A stretch of 64,000 nt of DNA from Oasisia sp. SBJ-2009 (GCA_964017155.1 OZ024855.1:682001-746000); one strand, 5' to 3'; counted from the stretch's first letter, positions 37,560 through 52,384 are shown. Translations and numbers: made by a program. Notes: generated by a model not told the origin, from the sequence alone.

Positions 37560-40500
37560 TTAACAGGGTGATAGTTGCACAAATCGAGGAAAACGACAAA
37601 GTCCGATCCGTCTACGGGGGATCAGTTTTGAGAATCGAGAGAAACGGCCAAGTTCGACGCGCCGGTCGGTCTTCTCGGGCGTGTTCCACGCACGGAGTGT
37701 AACTACGACTCTCTCGACGAAACCAACTGACCGTGCGCGTCGTCTTGCCAACTTTTGGAAACAAATCGAGGAAAACGACAAAGTCCGATCCGTCTACGGG
37801 GGATCAGTTGGGGAAGTCTGTTTTCATTCTTTTCAACATAATTCCGTGGCGACCTCTGGGTAAACGGCGGGAGTAATAATGAACCACTAACTAGATGAGG
37901 TGACGAGGCATTTGGCGACCTTAACAGGGTGATAGTTGCACAAATCGAGGAAAACGACAAAGTCCGATCCGTCTACGGGGGATCAGTTTTGAGAATCGAG
38001 AGAAACGGCCAAGTTCGACGCGCCGGTCGGTCTTCTCGGGCGTATTCCACGCTCGGAGTGTAACTACGACTCTCTCGACGAAACCAACTGACCGTGCGCG
38101 TCGTCTTGCCAACTTTTGGAAACAAATCGAGGAAAACGACAAAGTCCGATCCGTCTACGGGGGATCAGTTGGGGAAGTCTGTTTACATTCTTTTCAACAG
38201 AATTCCGTGCCGACCGCTGGGTAAACGGCGGGAGTAATAATGAACCACTAACTAGATGAGGTGACGAGGCATTTGGCGACCTTAACAGGGTGATAGTTGC
38301 ACAAATCGAGGAAAACGACAAAGTCCGATCCGTCTACGGGGGATCAGTTTTGAGAATCGAGAGAAACGGCCAAGTTCGACGCGCCGGTCGGTCTTCTCGG
38401 GCGTATTCCACGCACGGAGTGTAACTACGACTCTCTCGACGAAACCAACTGACCGTGCGCGTCGTCTTGCCAACTTTTGGAAACAAATCGAGGAAAACGA
38501 CAAAGTCCGATCCGTCTACGGGGGATCAGTTGGGGAAGTGTGTTTACATTCTTTTCAACAGAATTCCGTGCCGACCGCTGGGTAAACGGCGGGAGTAATA
38601 ATGAACCACTAACTAGATGAGGTGACGAGGCATTTGGCGACCTTAACAGGGTGATAGTTGCACAAATCGATGAAAACGACAAAGTCCGATCCGTCTACGG
38701 GGGATCAGTTTTGAGAATCGAGAGAAACGGCCAAGTTCGACGCGCCGGTCGCTCTTCTCGGGCGTATTCCACGCACGGAGTGTAACTACGACTCTCTCGA
38801 CGAAACCGACTGACCGTGCGCGTCGTCTTGCCAACTTTTGGAAACAAATCGAGGAAAACGACAAAGTCCGATCCGTCTACGGGGGATCAGTTGGGGAAGT
38901 CTGTTTACATTCTTTTCAACAGAATTCCGTGCCGACCGCTGGGTAAACGGCGGGAGTAATAATGAACCACTAAATAGATGAGGTGACGAGGCATTTGGCG
39001 ACCTTAACAGGGTGATAGTTGCACAAATCGAGGAAAACGACAAAGTCCGATCCGTCTACGGGGGATCAGTTTTGAGAATCGAGAGAAACGGCCAAGTTCG
39101 ACGCGCCGGTCGGTCTTCTCGGGCGTATTCCACGCACGGAGTGTAACTACGACTCTCTCGACGAAACCAACTGACCGTGCGCGTCGTCTTGCCAACTTTT
39201 GGAAACAAATCGAGGAAAACGACAAAGTCCGATCCGTCTACGGGGGATCAGTTGGGGAAGTCTGTTTACATTCTTTTCAACATAATTCCGTGGCGACCGC
39301 TGGGTAAACGGCGGGAGTAATAATGAACCACTAACTAGATGAGGTGACGAGGCATTTGGCGACCTTAACAGGGTGATAGTTGCACAAATCGAGGAAAACG
39401 ACAAAGTCCGATCCGTCTACGGGGGATCAGTTTTGAGAATCGAGAGAAACGGCGAAGTTCGACGCGCCGGTCGGTCTTCTCGGGCGTGTTCCACGCACGG
39501 AGTGTAACTACGACTCTCTCGACGAAACCAACTGACCGTGCGCGTCGTCTTGCCAACTTTTGGAAATAAATCGAGGAAAACGACAAAGTCCGATCCGTCT
39601 ACGGGGGATCAGTTGGGGAAGTCTGTTTACATTCTTTTCAACAGAATTCCGTGCCGACCGCTGGGTAAACGGCGGGAGTAATAATGAACCACTAACTAGA
39701 TGAGGTGACGAGGCATTTGGAGACCTTAACAGGGTGTTAGTTGCAAAAATCGAGGAAAACGACAAAGTCCGATCCGTCTACGGGGGATCAGTTTTGAGAA
39801 TCGAGAGAAACGGCCAAGTTCGACGCGCCGGTCGGTCTTCTCGGGCGTATTCCACGCTCGGAGTGTAACTACGACTCTCTCGACGAAACCAACTGACCGT
39901 GCGCGTCGTCTTGCCAACTTTTGGAAACAAATCGAGGAAAACGACAAAGTCCGATCCGTCTACGGGGGATCAGTTGGGGAAGTCTGTTTACATTCTTTTC
40001 AACAGAATTCCGTGCCGACCGCTGGGTAAACGGCGGGAGTAATAATGAACCACTAACTAGATGAGGTGACGAGGCATTTGGCGACCTTAACAGGGTGATA
40101 GTTGCACAAATCGAGGAAAACGACAAAGTCCGATCCGTCTACGGGGGATCAGTTTTGAGAATCGAGAGAAACGGCCAAGTTCGACGCGCCGGTCGGTCTT
40201 CTCGGGCGTATTCCACGCACGGAGTGTAACTACGACTCTCTCGACGAAACCAACTGACCGTGCGCGTCGTCTTGCCAACTTTTGGAAACAAATCGAGGAA
40301 AACGACAAAGTCCGATCCGTCTACGGGGGATCAGTTGGGGAAGTATGTTTACATTCTTTTCAACAGAATTCCGTGCCGACCGCTGGGTAAACGGCGGGAG
40401 TAATAATGAACCACTAACTAGATGAGGTGACGAGGCATTTGGCGACCTTAACAGGGTGATAGTTGCACAAATCGATGAAAACGACAAAGTCCGATCCGTC

Positions 40501-42982
40501 TACGGGGGATCAGTTTTGAGAATCGAGAGAAACGGCCAAGTTCGACGCGCCGGTCGCTCTTCTCGGGCGTATTCCACGCACGGAGTGTAACTACGACTCT
40601 CTCGACGAAACCGACTGACCGTGCGCGTCGTCTTGCCAACTTTTGGAAACAAATCGAGGAAAACGACAAAGTCCGATCCGTCTACGGGGGATCAGTTGGG
40701 GAAGTCTGTTTACATTCTTTTCAACAGAATTCCGTGCCGACCGCTGGGTAAACGGCGGGAGTAATAATGAACCACTAAATAGATGAGGTGACGAGGCATT
40801 TGGCGACCTTAACAGGGTGATAGTTGCACAAATCGAGGAAAACGACAAAGTCCGATCCGTCTACGGGGGATCAGTTTTGAGAATCGAGAGAAACGGCCAA
40901 GTTCGACGCGCCGGTCGGTCTTCTCGGGCGTATTCCACGCACGGAGTGTAACTACGACTCTCTCGACGAAACCAACTGACCGTGCGCGTCGTCTTGCCAA
41001 CTTTTGGAAACAAATCGAGGAAAACGACAAAGTCCGATCCGTCTACGGGGGATCAGTTGGGGAAGTCTGTTTACATTCTTTTCAACATAATTCCGTGGCG
41101 ACCGCTGGGTAAACGGCGGGAGTAATAATGAACCACTAACTAGATGAGGTGACGAGGCATTTGGCGACCTTAACAGGGTGATAGTTGCACAAATCGAGGA
41201 AAACGACAAAGTCCGATCCGTCTACGGGGGATCAGTTTTGAGAATCGAGAGAAACGGCCAAGTTCGACGCGCCGGTCGGTCTTCTCGGGCGTGTTCCACG
41301 CACGGAGTGTAACTACGACTCTCTCGACGAAACCAACTGACCGTGCGCGTCGTCTTGCCAACTTTTGGAAATAAATCGAGGAAAACGACAAAGTCCGATC
41401 CGTCTACGGGGGATCAGTTGGGGAAGTCTGTTTACATTCTTTTCAACAGAATTCCGTGCCGACCGCTGGGTAAACGGCGGGAGTAATAATGAACCACTAA
41501 CTAGATGAGGTGACGAGGCATTTGGCGACCTTAACAGGGTGATAGTTGCACAAATCGATGAAAAAGACAAAGTCCGATCCGTCTACGGGGGATCAGTTTT
41601 GAGAATCGAGAGAAACGGCCAAGTTCGACGCGCCGGTCGCTCTTCTCGGGCGTATTCCACGCACGGAGTGTAACTACGACTCTCTCGACGAAACCGACTG
41701 ACCGTGCGCGTCGTCTTGCCAACTTTTGGAAACAAATCGAGGAAAACGACAAAGTCCGATCCGTCTACGGGGGATCAGTTGGGGAAGCGTAAATGTCTGT
41801 TTACATTCTTTTCAACAGAATTCCGTGCCGACCGCTGGGTAAACGGAGGGAGTAACAATGAACCACTAACTAGATGAGGTGTCAAGACATTTGGCGACCT
41901 TAACAGGGTGATAGTTGCACAAATCGAGGAAAACGACAAAGTCCGATCCGTCTACGGGGGATCAGTTTTGAGAATCGAGAGAAACGGCCAAGTTCGACGC
42001 GCCGGTCGGTCTTCTCGGGCGTGTTCCACGCACGGAGTGTAACTACGACTCTCCCGACGAAACCAACTGACCGTGCGCGTCGTCTTGCCAACTTTTGGAA
42101 ACAAATCGAGGAAAACGACAAAGTCCGATCCGTCTACGGGGGATCAGTTGGGGAAGTCTGTTTACATTCTTTTCAACATAATTCCGTGGCGACCGCTGGG
42201 TAAACGGCGGGAGTAATAATGAACCACTAACTAGATGAGGTGACGAGGCATTTGGCGACCTTAACAGGGTGATAGTTGCACAAATCGAGGAAAACGACAA
42301 AGTCCGATCCGTCTACGGGGGATCAGTTTTGAGAATCGAGAGAAACGGCCAAGTTCGACGCGCCGGTCGGTCTTCTCGGGCGTATTCCACGCACGGAGTG
42401 TAACTACGACTCTCTCGACGAAACCAACTGACCGTGCGCGTCGTCTTGCCAACTTTTGGAAACAAATCGAGGAAAACGACAAAGTCCGATCCGTCTACGG
42501 GGGATCAGTTGGGGAAGTCTGTTTACATTCTTTTCAACAGAATTCCGTGCCGACCGCTGGGTAAACGGCGGGAGTAATAATGAACCACTAACTAGATGAG
42601 GTGACGAGGCATTTGGAGACCTTAACAGGGTGTTAGTTGCAAAAATCGAGGAAAACGACAAAGTCCGATCCGTCTACGGGGGATCAGTTTTGAGAATCGA
42701 GAGAAACGGCCAAGTTCGACGCGCCGGTCGGTCTTCTCGGGCGTATTCCACGCTCGGAGTGTAACTACGACTCTCTCGACGAAACCAACTGACCGTGCGC
42801 GTCGTCTTGCCAACTTTTGGAAACAAATCGAGGAAAACGACAAAGTCCGATCCGTCTACGGGGGATCAGTTGGGGAAGTCTGTTTACATTCTTTTCAACA
42901 GAATTCCGTGCCGACCGCTGGGTAAACGGCGGGAGTAATAATGAACCACTAACTAGATGAGGTGACGAGGCATTTGGCGACC
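37560..42982 (+). repeat. Segment duplicated at +8,311 bp, copy 2
   Basis: This is the partner of 29249-34671. It carries the second 369-bp unit (8-bp insertion at 41788-41795), followed by the same CTCTCCCGACG unit that follows the first one. Confidence 0.82.
41531..41899 (+). repeat. 369-bp variant unit no. 2
   Basis: It carries the same 8-bp insertion (41788-41795) and the same linked changes as the unit at 33220. It lies 8,311 bp downstream, inside the duplicated segment. Confidence 0.95.
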
Positions 42983-45900
42983 TTAACAGGGTGATAGTTG
43001 CACAAATCGAGGAAAACGACAAAGTCCGATCCGTCTACGGGGGATCAGTTTTGAGAATCGAGAGAAACGGCCAAGTTCGACGCGCCGGTCGGTCTTCTCG
43101 GGCGTATTCCACGCACGGAGTGTAACTACGACTCTCTCGACGAAACCAACTGACCGTGCGCGTCGTCTTGCCAACTTTTGGAAACAAATCGAGGAAAACG
43201 ACAAAGTCCGATCCGTCTACGGGGGATCAGTTGGGGAAGTATGTTTACATTCTTTTCAACAGAATTCCGTGCCGACCGCTGGGTAAACGGCGGGAGTAAT
43301 AATGAACCACTAACTAGATGAGGTGACGAGGCATTTGGCGACCTTAACAGGGTGATAGTTGCACAAATCGATGAAAACGACAAAGTCCGATCCGTCTACG
43401 GGGGATCAGTTTTGAGAATCGAGAGAAACGGCCAAGTTCGACGCGCCGGTCGCTCTTCTCGGGCGTATTCCACGCACGGAGTGTAACTACGACTCTCTCG
43501 ACGAAACCGACTGACCGTGCGCGTCGTCTTGCCAACTTTTGGAAACAAATCGAGGAAAACGACAAAGTCCGATCCGTCTACGGGGGATCAGTTGGGGAAG
43601 TCTGTTTACATTCTTTTCAACAGAATTCCGTGCCGACCGCTGGGTAAACGGCGGGAGTAATAATGAACCACTAAATAGATGAGGTGACGAGGCATTTGGC
43701 GACCTTAACAGGGTGATAGTTGCACAAATCGAGGAAAACGACAAAGTCCGATCCGTCTACGGGGGATCAGTTTTGAGAATCGAGAGAAACGGCCAAGTTC
43801 GACGCGCCGGTCGGTCTTCTCGGGCGTATTCCACGCACGGAGTGTAACTACGACTCTCTCGACGAAACCAACTGACCGTGCGCGTCGTCTTGCCAACTTT
43901 TGGAAACAAATCGAGGAAAACGACAAAGTCCGATCCGTCTACGGGGGATCAGTTGGGGAAGTCTGTTTACATTCTTTTCAACATAATTCCGTGGCGACCG
44001 CTGGGTAAACGGCGGGAGTAATAATGAACCACTAACTAGATGAGGTGACGAGGCATTTGGCGACCTTAACAGGGTGATAGTTGCACAAATCGAGGAAAAC
44101 GACAAAGTCCGATCCGTCTACGGGGGATCAGTTTTGAGAATCGAGAGAAACGGCCAAGTTCGACGCGCCGGTCGGTCTTCTCGGGCGTGTTCCACGCACG
44201 GAGTGTAACTACGACTCTCTCGACGAAACCAACTGACCGTGCGCGTCGTCTTGCCAACTTTTGGAAATAAATCGAGGAAAACGACAAAGTCCGATCCGTC
44301 TACGGGGGATCAGTTGGGGAAGTCTGTTTACATTCTTTTCAACAGAATTCCGTGCCGACCGCTGGGTAAACGGCGGGAGTAATAATGAACCACTAACTAG
44401 ATGAGGTGACGAGGCATTTGGCGACCTTAACAGGGTGATAGTTGCACAAATCGATGAAAAAGACAAAGTCCGATCCGTCTACGGGGGATCAGTTTTGAGA
44501 ATCGAGAGAAACGGCCAAGTTCGACGCGCCGGTCGCTCTTCTCGGGCGTATTCCACGCACGGAGTGTAACTACGACTCTCTCGACGAAACCGACTGACCG
44601 TGCGCGTCGTCTTGCCAACTTTTGGAAACAAATCGAGGAAAACGACAAAGTCCGATCCGTCTACGGGGGATCAGTTGGGGAAGCGTAAATGTCTGTTTAC
44701 ATTCTTTTCAACAGAATTCCGTGCCGACCGCTGGGTAAACGGAGGGAGTAACAATGAACCACTAACTAGATGAGGTGTCAAGACATTTGGCGACCTTAAC
44801 AGGGTGATAGTTGCACAAATCGAGGAAAACGACAAAGTCCGATCCGTCTACGGGGGATCAGTTTTGAGAATCGAGAGAAACGGCCAAGTTCGACGCGCCG
44901 GTCGGTCTTCTCGGGCGTATTCCACGCACGGAGTGTAACTACGACTCTCTCGACGAAACCAACTGACCGTGCGCGTCGTCTTGCCAACTTTTGGAAACAA
45001 ATCGAGGAAAACGACAAAGTCCGATCCGTCTACGGGGGATCAGTTGGGGAAGTCTGTTTACATTCTTTTCAACATAATTCCGTGGCGACCGCTGGGTAAA
45101 CGGCGGGAGTAATAATGAACCACTAACTAGATGAGGTGACGAGGCATTTGGCGACCTTAACAGGGTGATAGTTGCACAAATCGATGAAAACGACAAAGTC
45201 CGATCCGTCTACGGGGGATCAGTTTTGAGAATCGAGAGAAACGGCCAAGTTCGACGCGCCGGTCGCTCTTCTCGGGCGTATTCCACGCTCGGAGTGTAAC
45301 TACGACTCTCTCGACGAAACCGACTGACCGTGCGCGTCGTCTTGCCAACTTTTGGAAACAAATCGAGGAAAACGACAAAGTCCGATCCGTCTACGGGGGA
45401 TCAGTTGGGGAAGTCTGTTTACATTCTTTTCAACAGAATTCCGTGCCGACCGCTGGGTAAACGGCGGGAGTAATAATGAACCACTAAATAGATGAGGTGA
45501 CGAGGCATTTGGCGACCTTAACAGGGTGATAGTTGCACAAATCGAGGAAAACGACAAAGTCCGATCCGTCTACGGGGGATCAGTTTTGAGAATCGAGAGA
45601 AACGGCCAAGTTCGACGCGCCGGTCGGTCTTCTCGGGCGTGTTCCACGCACGGAGTGTAACTACGACTCTCTCGACGAAACCAACTGACCGTGCGCGTCG
45701 TCTTGCCAACTTTTGGAAATAAATCGAGGAAAACGACAAAGTCCGATCCGTCTACGGGGGATCAGTTGGGGAAGTCTGTTTACATTCTTTTCAACAGAAT
45801 TCCGTGCCGACCGCTGGGTAAACGGCGGGAGTAATAATGAACCACTAACTAGATGAGGTGACGAGGCATTTGGAGACCTTAACAGGGTGTTAGTTGCAAA

Positions 45901-46239
45901 AATCGAGGAAAACGACAAAGTCCGATCCGTCTACGGGGGATCAGTTTTGAGAATCGAGAGAAACGGCCAAGTTCGACGCGCCGGTCGGTCTTCTCGGGCG
46001 TATTCCACGCTCGGAGTGTAACTACGACTCTCTCGACGAAACCAACTGACCGTGCGCGTCGTCTTGCCAACTTTTGGAAACAAATCGAGGAAAACGACAA
46101 AGTCCGATCCGTCTACGGGGGATCAGTTGGGGAAGTCTGTTTACATTCTTTTCAACAGAATTCCGTGCCGACCGCTGGGTAAACGGCGGGAGTAATAATG
46201 AACCACTAACTAGATGAGGTGACGAGGCATTTGGCGACC
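42983..46239 (+). repeat. 3,257-bp segment duplicated at +3,618 bp, copy 1
   Basis: Nine units (eight of 361 bp and one of 369 bp) recur in the same order at 46601-49857. The two copies are separated by one extra unit at 46240-46600. The offset 3,618 equals ten units plus the 8-bp insertion. Confidence 0.82.
44427..44795 (+). repeat. 369-bp variant unit no. 3
   Basis: The insertion is at 44684-44691 with the same linked changes. The following unit lacks the CTCTCCCGACG SNP seen after copies 1, 2, 5 and 6, so the flank differs. Confidence 0.95.
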
Positions 46240-46600
46240 TTAACAGGGTGATAGTTGCACAAATCGAGGAAAACGACAAAGTCCGATCCGTCTACGGGGG
46301 ATCAGTTTTGAGAATCGAGAGAAACGGCCAAGTTCGACGCGCCGGTCGGTCTTCTCGGGCGTATTCCACGCTCGGAGTGTAACTACGACTCTCTCGACGA
46401 AACCAACTGACCGTGCGCGTCGTCTTGCCAACTTTTGGAAACAAATCGAGGAAAACGACAAAGTCCGATCCGTCTACGGGGGATCAGTTGGGGAAGTCTG
46501 TTTACATTCTTTTCAACAGAATTCCGTGCCGACCGCTGGGTAAACGGCGGGAGTAATAATGAACCACTAACTAGATGAGGTGACGAGGCATTTGGCGACC

Positions 46601-49600
46601 TTAACAGGGTGATAGTTGCACAAATCGAGGAAAACGACAAAGTCCGATCCGTCTACGGGGGATCAGTTTTGAGAATCGAGAGAAACGGCCAAGTTCGACG
46701 CGCCGGTCGGTCTTCTCGGGCGTATTCCACGCACGGAGTGTAACTACGACTCTCTCGACGAAACCAACTGACCGTGCGCGTCGTCTTGCCAACTTTTGGA
46801 AACAAATCGAGGAAAACGACAAAGTCCGATCCGTCTACGGGGGATCAGTTGGGGAAGTATGTTTACATTCTTTTCAACAGAATTCCGTGCCGACCGCTGG
46901 GTAAACGGCGGGAGTAATAATGAACCACTAACTAGATGAGGTGACGAGGCATTTGGCGACCTTAACAGGGTGATAGTTGCACAAATCGATGAAAACGACA
47001 AAGTCCGATCCGTCTACGGGGGATCAGTTTTGAGAATCGAGAGAAACGGCCAAGTTCGACGCGCCGGTCGCTCTTCTCGGGCGTATTCCACGCACGGAGT
47101 GTAACTACGACTCTCTCGACGAAACCGACTGACCGTGCGCGTCGTCTTGCCAACTTTTGGAAACAAATCGAGGAAAACGACAAAGTCCGATCCGTCTACG
47201 GGGGATCAGTTGGGGAAGTCTGTTTACATTCTTTTCAACAGAATTCCGTGCCGACCGCTGGGTAAACGGCGGGAGTAATAATGAACCACTAAATAGATGA
47301 GGTGACGAGGCATTTGGCGACCTTAACAGGGTGATAGTTGCACAAATCGAGGAAAACGACAAAGTCCGATCCGTCTACGGGGGATCAGTTTTGAGAATCG
47401 AGAGAAACGGCCAAGTTCGACGCGCCGGTCGGTCTTCTCGGGCGTATTCCACGCACGGAGTGTAACTACGACTCTCTCGACGAAACCAACTGACCGTGCG
47501 CGTCGTCTTGCCAACTTTTGGAAACAAATCGAGGAAAACGACAAAGTCCGATCCGTCTACGGGGGATCAGTTGGGGAAGTCTGTTTACATTCTTTTCAAC
47601 ATAATTCCGTGGCGACCGCTGGGTAAACGGCGGGAGTAATAATGAACCACTAACTAGATGAGGTGACGAGGCATTTGGCGACCTTAACAGGGTGATAGTT
47701 GCACAAATCGAGGAAAACGACAAAGTCCGATCCGTCTACGGGGGATCAGTTTTGAGAATCGAGAGAAACGGCCAAGTTCGACGCGCCGGTCGGTCTTCTC
47801 GGGCGTGTTCCACGCACGGAGTGTAACTACGACTCTCTCGACGAAACCAACTGACCGTGCGCGTCGTCTTGCCAACTTTTGGAAATAAATCGAGGAAAAC
47901 GACAAAGTCCGATCCGTCTACGGGGGATCAGTTGGGGAAGTCTGTTTACATTCTTTTCAACAGAATTCCGTGCCGACCGCTGGGTAAACGGCGGGAGTAA
48001 TAATGAACCACTAACTAGATGAGGTGACGAGGCATTTGGCGACCTTAACAGGGTGATAGTTGCACAAATCGATGAAAAAGACAAAGTCCGATCCGTCTAC
48101 GGGGGATCAGTTTTGAGAATCGAGAGAAACGGCCAAGTTCGACGCGCCGGTCGCTCTTCTCGGGCGTATTCCACGCACGGAGTGTAACTACGACTCTCTC
48201 GACGAAACCGACTGACCGTGCGCGTCGTCTTGCCAACTTTTGGAAACAAATCGAGGAAAACGACAAAGTCCGATCCGTCTACGGGGGATCAGTTGGGGAA
48301 GCGTAAATGTCTGTTTACATTCTTTTCAACAGAATTCCGTGCCGACCGCTGGGTAAACGGAGGGAGTAACAATGAACCACTAACTAGATGAGGTGTCAAG
48401 ACATTTGGCGACCTTAACAGGGTGATAGTTGCACAAATCGAGGAAAACGACAAAGTCCGATCCGTCTACGGGGGATCAGTTTTGAGAATCGAGAGAAACG
48501 GCCAAGTTCGACGCGCCGGTCGGTCTTCTCGGGCGTATTCCACGCACGGAGTGTAACTACGACTCTCTCGACGAAACCAACTGACCGTGCGCGTCGTCTT
48601 GCCAACTTTTGGAAACAAATCGAGGAAAACGACAAAGTCCGATCCGTCTACGGGGGATCAGTTGGGGAAGTCTGTTTACATTCTTTTCAACATAATTCCG
48701 TGGCGACCGCTGGGTAAACGGCGGGAGTAATAATGAACCACTAACTAGATGAGGTGACGAGGCATTTGGCGACCTTAACAGGGTGATAGTTGCACAAATC
48801 GATGAAAACGACAAAGTCCGATCCGTCTACGGGGGATCAGTTTTGAGAATCGAGAGAAACGGCCAAGTTCGACGCGCCGGTCGCTCTTCTCGGGCGTATT
48901 CCACGCTCGGAGTGTAACTACGACTCTCTCGACGAAACCGACTGACCGTGCGCGTCGTCTTGCCAACTTTTGGAAACAAATCGAGGAAAACGACAAAGTC
49001 CGATCCGTCTACGGGGGATCAGTTGGGGAAGTCTGTTTACATTCTTTTCAACAGAATTCCGTGCCGACCGCTGGGTAAACGGCGGGAGTAATAATGAACC
49101 ACTAAATAGATGAGGTGACGAGGCATTTGGCGACCTTAACAGGGTGATAGTTGCACAAATCGAGGAAAACGACAAAGTCCGATCCGTCTACGGGGGATCA
49201 GTTTTGAGAATCGAGAGAAACGGCCAAGTTCGACGCGCCGGTCGGTCTTCTCGGGCGTGTTCCACGCACGGAGTGTAACTACGACTCTCTCGACGAAACC
49301 AACTGACCGTGCGCGTCGTCTTGCCAACTTTTGGAAATAAATCGAGGAAAACGACAAAGTCCGATCCGTCTACGGGGGATCAGTTGGGGAAGTCTGTTTA
49401 CATTCTTTTCAACAGAATTCCGTGCCGACCGCTGGGTAAACGGCGGGAGTAATAATGAACCACTAACTAGATGAGGTGACGAGGCATTTGGAGACCTTAA
49501 CAGGGTGTTAGTTGCAAAAATCGAGGAAAACGACAAAGTCCGATCCGTCTACGGGGGATCAGTTTTGAGAATCGAGAGAAACGGCCAAGTTCGACGCGCC

Positions 49601-49857
49601 GGTCGGTCTTCTCGGGCGTATTCCACGCTCGGAGTGTAACTACGACTCTCTCGACGAAACCAACTGACCGTGCGCGTCGTCTTGCCAACTTTTGGAAACA
49701 AATCGAGGAAAACGACAAAGTCCGATCCGTCTACGGGGGATCAGTTGGGGAAGTCTGTTTACATTCTTTTCAACAGAATTCCGTGCCGACCGCTGGGTAA
49801 ACGGCGGGAGTAATAATGAACCACTAACTAGATGAGGTGACGAGGCATTTGGCGACC
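46601..49857 (+). repeat. 3,257-bp segment duplicated at +3,618 bp, copy 2
   Basis: This is the partner of 42983-46239, including the fourth 369-bp unit. Its right half also takes part in the longer 13.4-kb duplication, so the two events overlap. Confidence 0.82.
48045..48413 (+). repeat. 369-bp variant unit no. 4
   Basis: The insertion is at 48302-48309 with the same linked changes. It is the partner of unit no. 3 at an offset of 3,618 bp. Confidence 0.95.
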
Positions 49858-50218
49858 TTAACAGGGTGATAGTTGCACAAATCGAGGAAAACGACAAAGT
49901 CCGATCCGTCTACGGGGGATCAGTTTTGAGAATCGAGAGAAACGGCCAAGTTCGACGCGCCGGTCGCTCTTCTCGGGCGTATTCCACGCACGGAGTGTAA
50001 CTACGACTCTCTCGACGAAACCGACTGACCGTGCGCGTCGTCTTGCCAACTTTTGGAAACAAATCGAGGAAAACGACAAAGTCCGATCCGTCTACGGGGG
50101 ATCAGTTGGGGAAGTCTGTTTACATTCTTTTCAACAGAATTCCGTGCCGACCGCTGGGTAAACGGCGGGAGTAATAATGAACCACTAACTAGATGAGGTG
50201 ACGAGGCATTTGGCGACC
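49858..50218 (+). repeat. Hybrid unit A (recombinant of two unit types)
   Basis: The left part has CGCTCTTC and ACCGACTG, as in the unit at 36477, and ACAGAATTCC with GTGCCG at about 50,134-50,149. The right end has CTAACTAG rather than the CTAAATAG expected for that haplotype. The haplotype therefore switches between about 50,150 and 50,190. In the homologous segment two units stand in its place, so the exchange removed 361 bp. Confidence 0.75.
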
Positions 50219-52384
50219 TTAACAGGGTGATAGTTGCACAAATCGAGGAAAACGACAAAGTCCGATCCGTCTACGGGGGATCAGTTTTGAGAATCGAGAG
50301 AAACGGCCAAGTTCGACGCGCCGGTCGGTCTTCTCGGGCGTGTTCCACGCACGGAGTGTAACTACGACTCTCTCGACGAAACCAACTGACCGTGCGCGTC
50401 GTCTTGCCAACTTTTGGAAACAAATCGAGGAAAACGACAAAGTCCGATCCGTCCACGGGGGATCAGTTGGGGAAGTCTGTTTACATTCTTTTCAACATAA
50501 TTCCGTGGCGACCGCTGGGTAAACGGCGGGAGTAATAATGAACCACTAACTAGATGAGGTGACGAGGCATTTGGCGACCTTAACAGGGTGATAGTTGCAC
50601 AAATCGAGGAAAACGACAAAGTCCGATCCGTCTACGGGGGATCAGTTTTGAGAATCGAGAGAAACGGCCAAGTTCGACGCGCCGGTCGGTCTTCTCGGGC
50701 GTGTTCCACGCACGGAGTGTAACTACGACTCTCTCGACGAAACCAACTGACCGTGCGCGTCGTCTTGCCAACTTTTGGAAACAAATCGAGGAAAACGACA
50801 AAGTCCGATCCGTCTACGGGGGATCAGTTGGGGAAGTCTGTTTTCATTCTTTTCAACATAATTCCGTGGCGACCTCTGGGTAAACGGCGGGAGTAATAAT
50901 GAACCACTAACTAGATGAGGTGACGAGGCATTTGGCGACCTTAACAGGGTGATAGTTGCACAAATCGAGGAAAACGACAAAGTCCGATCCGTCTACGGGG
51001 GATCAGTTTTGAGAATCGAGAGAAACGGCCAAGTTCGACGCGCCGGTCGGTCTTCTCGGGCGTATTCCACGCTCGGAGTGTAACTACGACTCTCTCGACG
51101 AAACCAACTGACCGTGCGCGTCGTCTTGCCAACTTTTGGAAACAAATCGAGGAAAACGACAAAGTCCGATCCGTCTACGGGGGATCAGTTGGGGAAGTCT
51201 GTTTACATTCTTTTCAACAGAATTCCGTGCCGACCGCTGGGTAAACGGCGGGAGTAATAATGAACCACTAACTAGATGAGGTGACGAGGCATTTGGCGAC
51301 CTTAACAGGGTGATAGTTGCACAAATCGAGGAAAACGACAAAGTCCGATCCGTCTACGGGGGATCAGTTTTGAGAATCGAGAGAAACGGCCAAGTTCGAC
51401 GCGCCGGTCGGTCTTCTCGGGCGTATTCCACGCACGGAGTGTAACTACGACTCTCTCGACGAAACCAACTGACCGTGCGCGTCGTCTTGCCAACTTTTGG
51501 AAACAAATCGAGGAAAACGACAAAGTCCGATCCGTCTACGGGGGATCAGTTGGGGAAGTGTGTTTACATTCTTTTCAACAGAATTCCGTGCCGACCGCTG
51601 GGTAAACGGCGGGAGTAATAATGAACCACTAACTAGATGAGGTGACGAGGCATTTGGCGACCTTAACAGGGTGATAGTTGCACAAATCGATGAAAACGAC
51701 AAAGTCCGATCCGTCTACGGGGGATCAGTTTTGAGAATCGAGAGAAACGGCCAAGTTCGACGCGCCGGTCGCTCTTCTCGGGCGTATTCCACGCACGGAG
51801 TGTAACTACGACTCTCTCGACGAAACCGACTGACCGTGCGCGTCGTCTTGCCAACTTTTGGAAACAAATCGAGGAAAACGACAAAGTCCGATCCGTCTAC
51901 GGGGGATCAGTTGGGGAAGTCTGTTTACATTCTTTTCAACAGAATTCCGTGCCGACCGCTGGGTAAACGGCGGGAGTAATAATGAACCACTAAATAGATG
52001 AGGTGACGAGGCATTTGGCGACCTTAACAGGGTGATAGTTGCACAAATCGAGGAAAACGACAAAGTCCGATCCGTCTACGGGGGATCAGTTTTGAGAATC
52101 GAGAGAAACGGCCAAGTTCGACGCGCCGGTCGGTCTTCTCGGGCGTATTCCACGCACGGAGTGTAACTACGACTCTCTCGACGAAACCAACTGACCGTGC
52201 GCGTCGTCTTGCCAACTTTTGGAAACAAATCGAGGAAAACGACAAAGTCCGATCCGTCTACGGGGGATCAGTTGGGGAAGTCTGTTTACATTCTTTTCAA
52301 CATAATTCCGTGGCGACCGCTGGGTAAACGGCGGGAGTAATAATGAACCACTAACTAGATGAGGTGACGAGGCATTTGGCGACC

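Larger units (their letters stand above)
35033..44795 (+). repeat. Long mosaic duplication (about 13.4 kb offset), copy 1
   Basis: The unit series from 35,033 to 44,795 recurs at 48,414-58,176. The offset changes along the way: 13,381, then 13,020, then 13,742, then 13,381 again. These steps equal loss of one unit, gain of two and loss of one in the second copy, so total length is restored. The segment includes two 369-bp units and the GTCCACGG marker at 37434. Confidence 0.8.
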
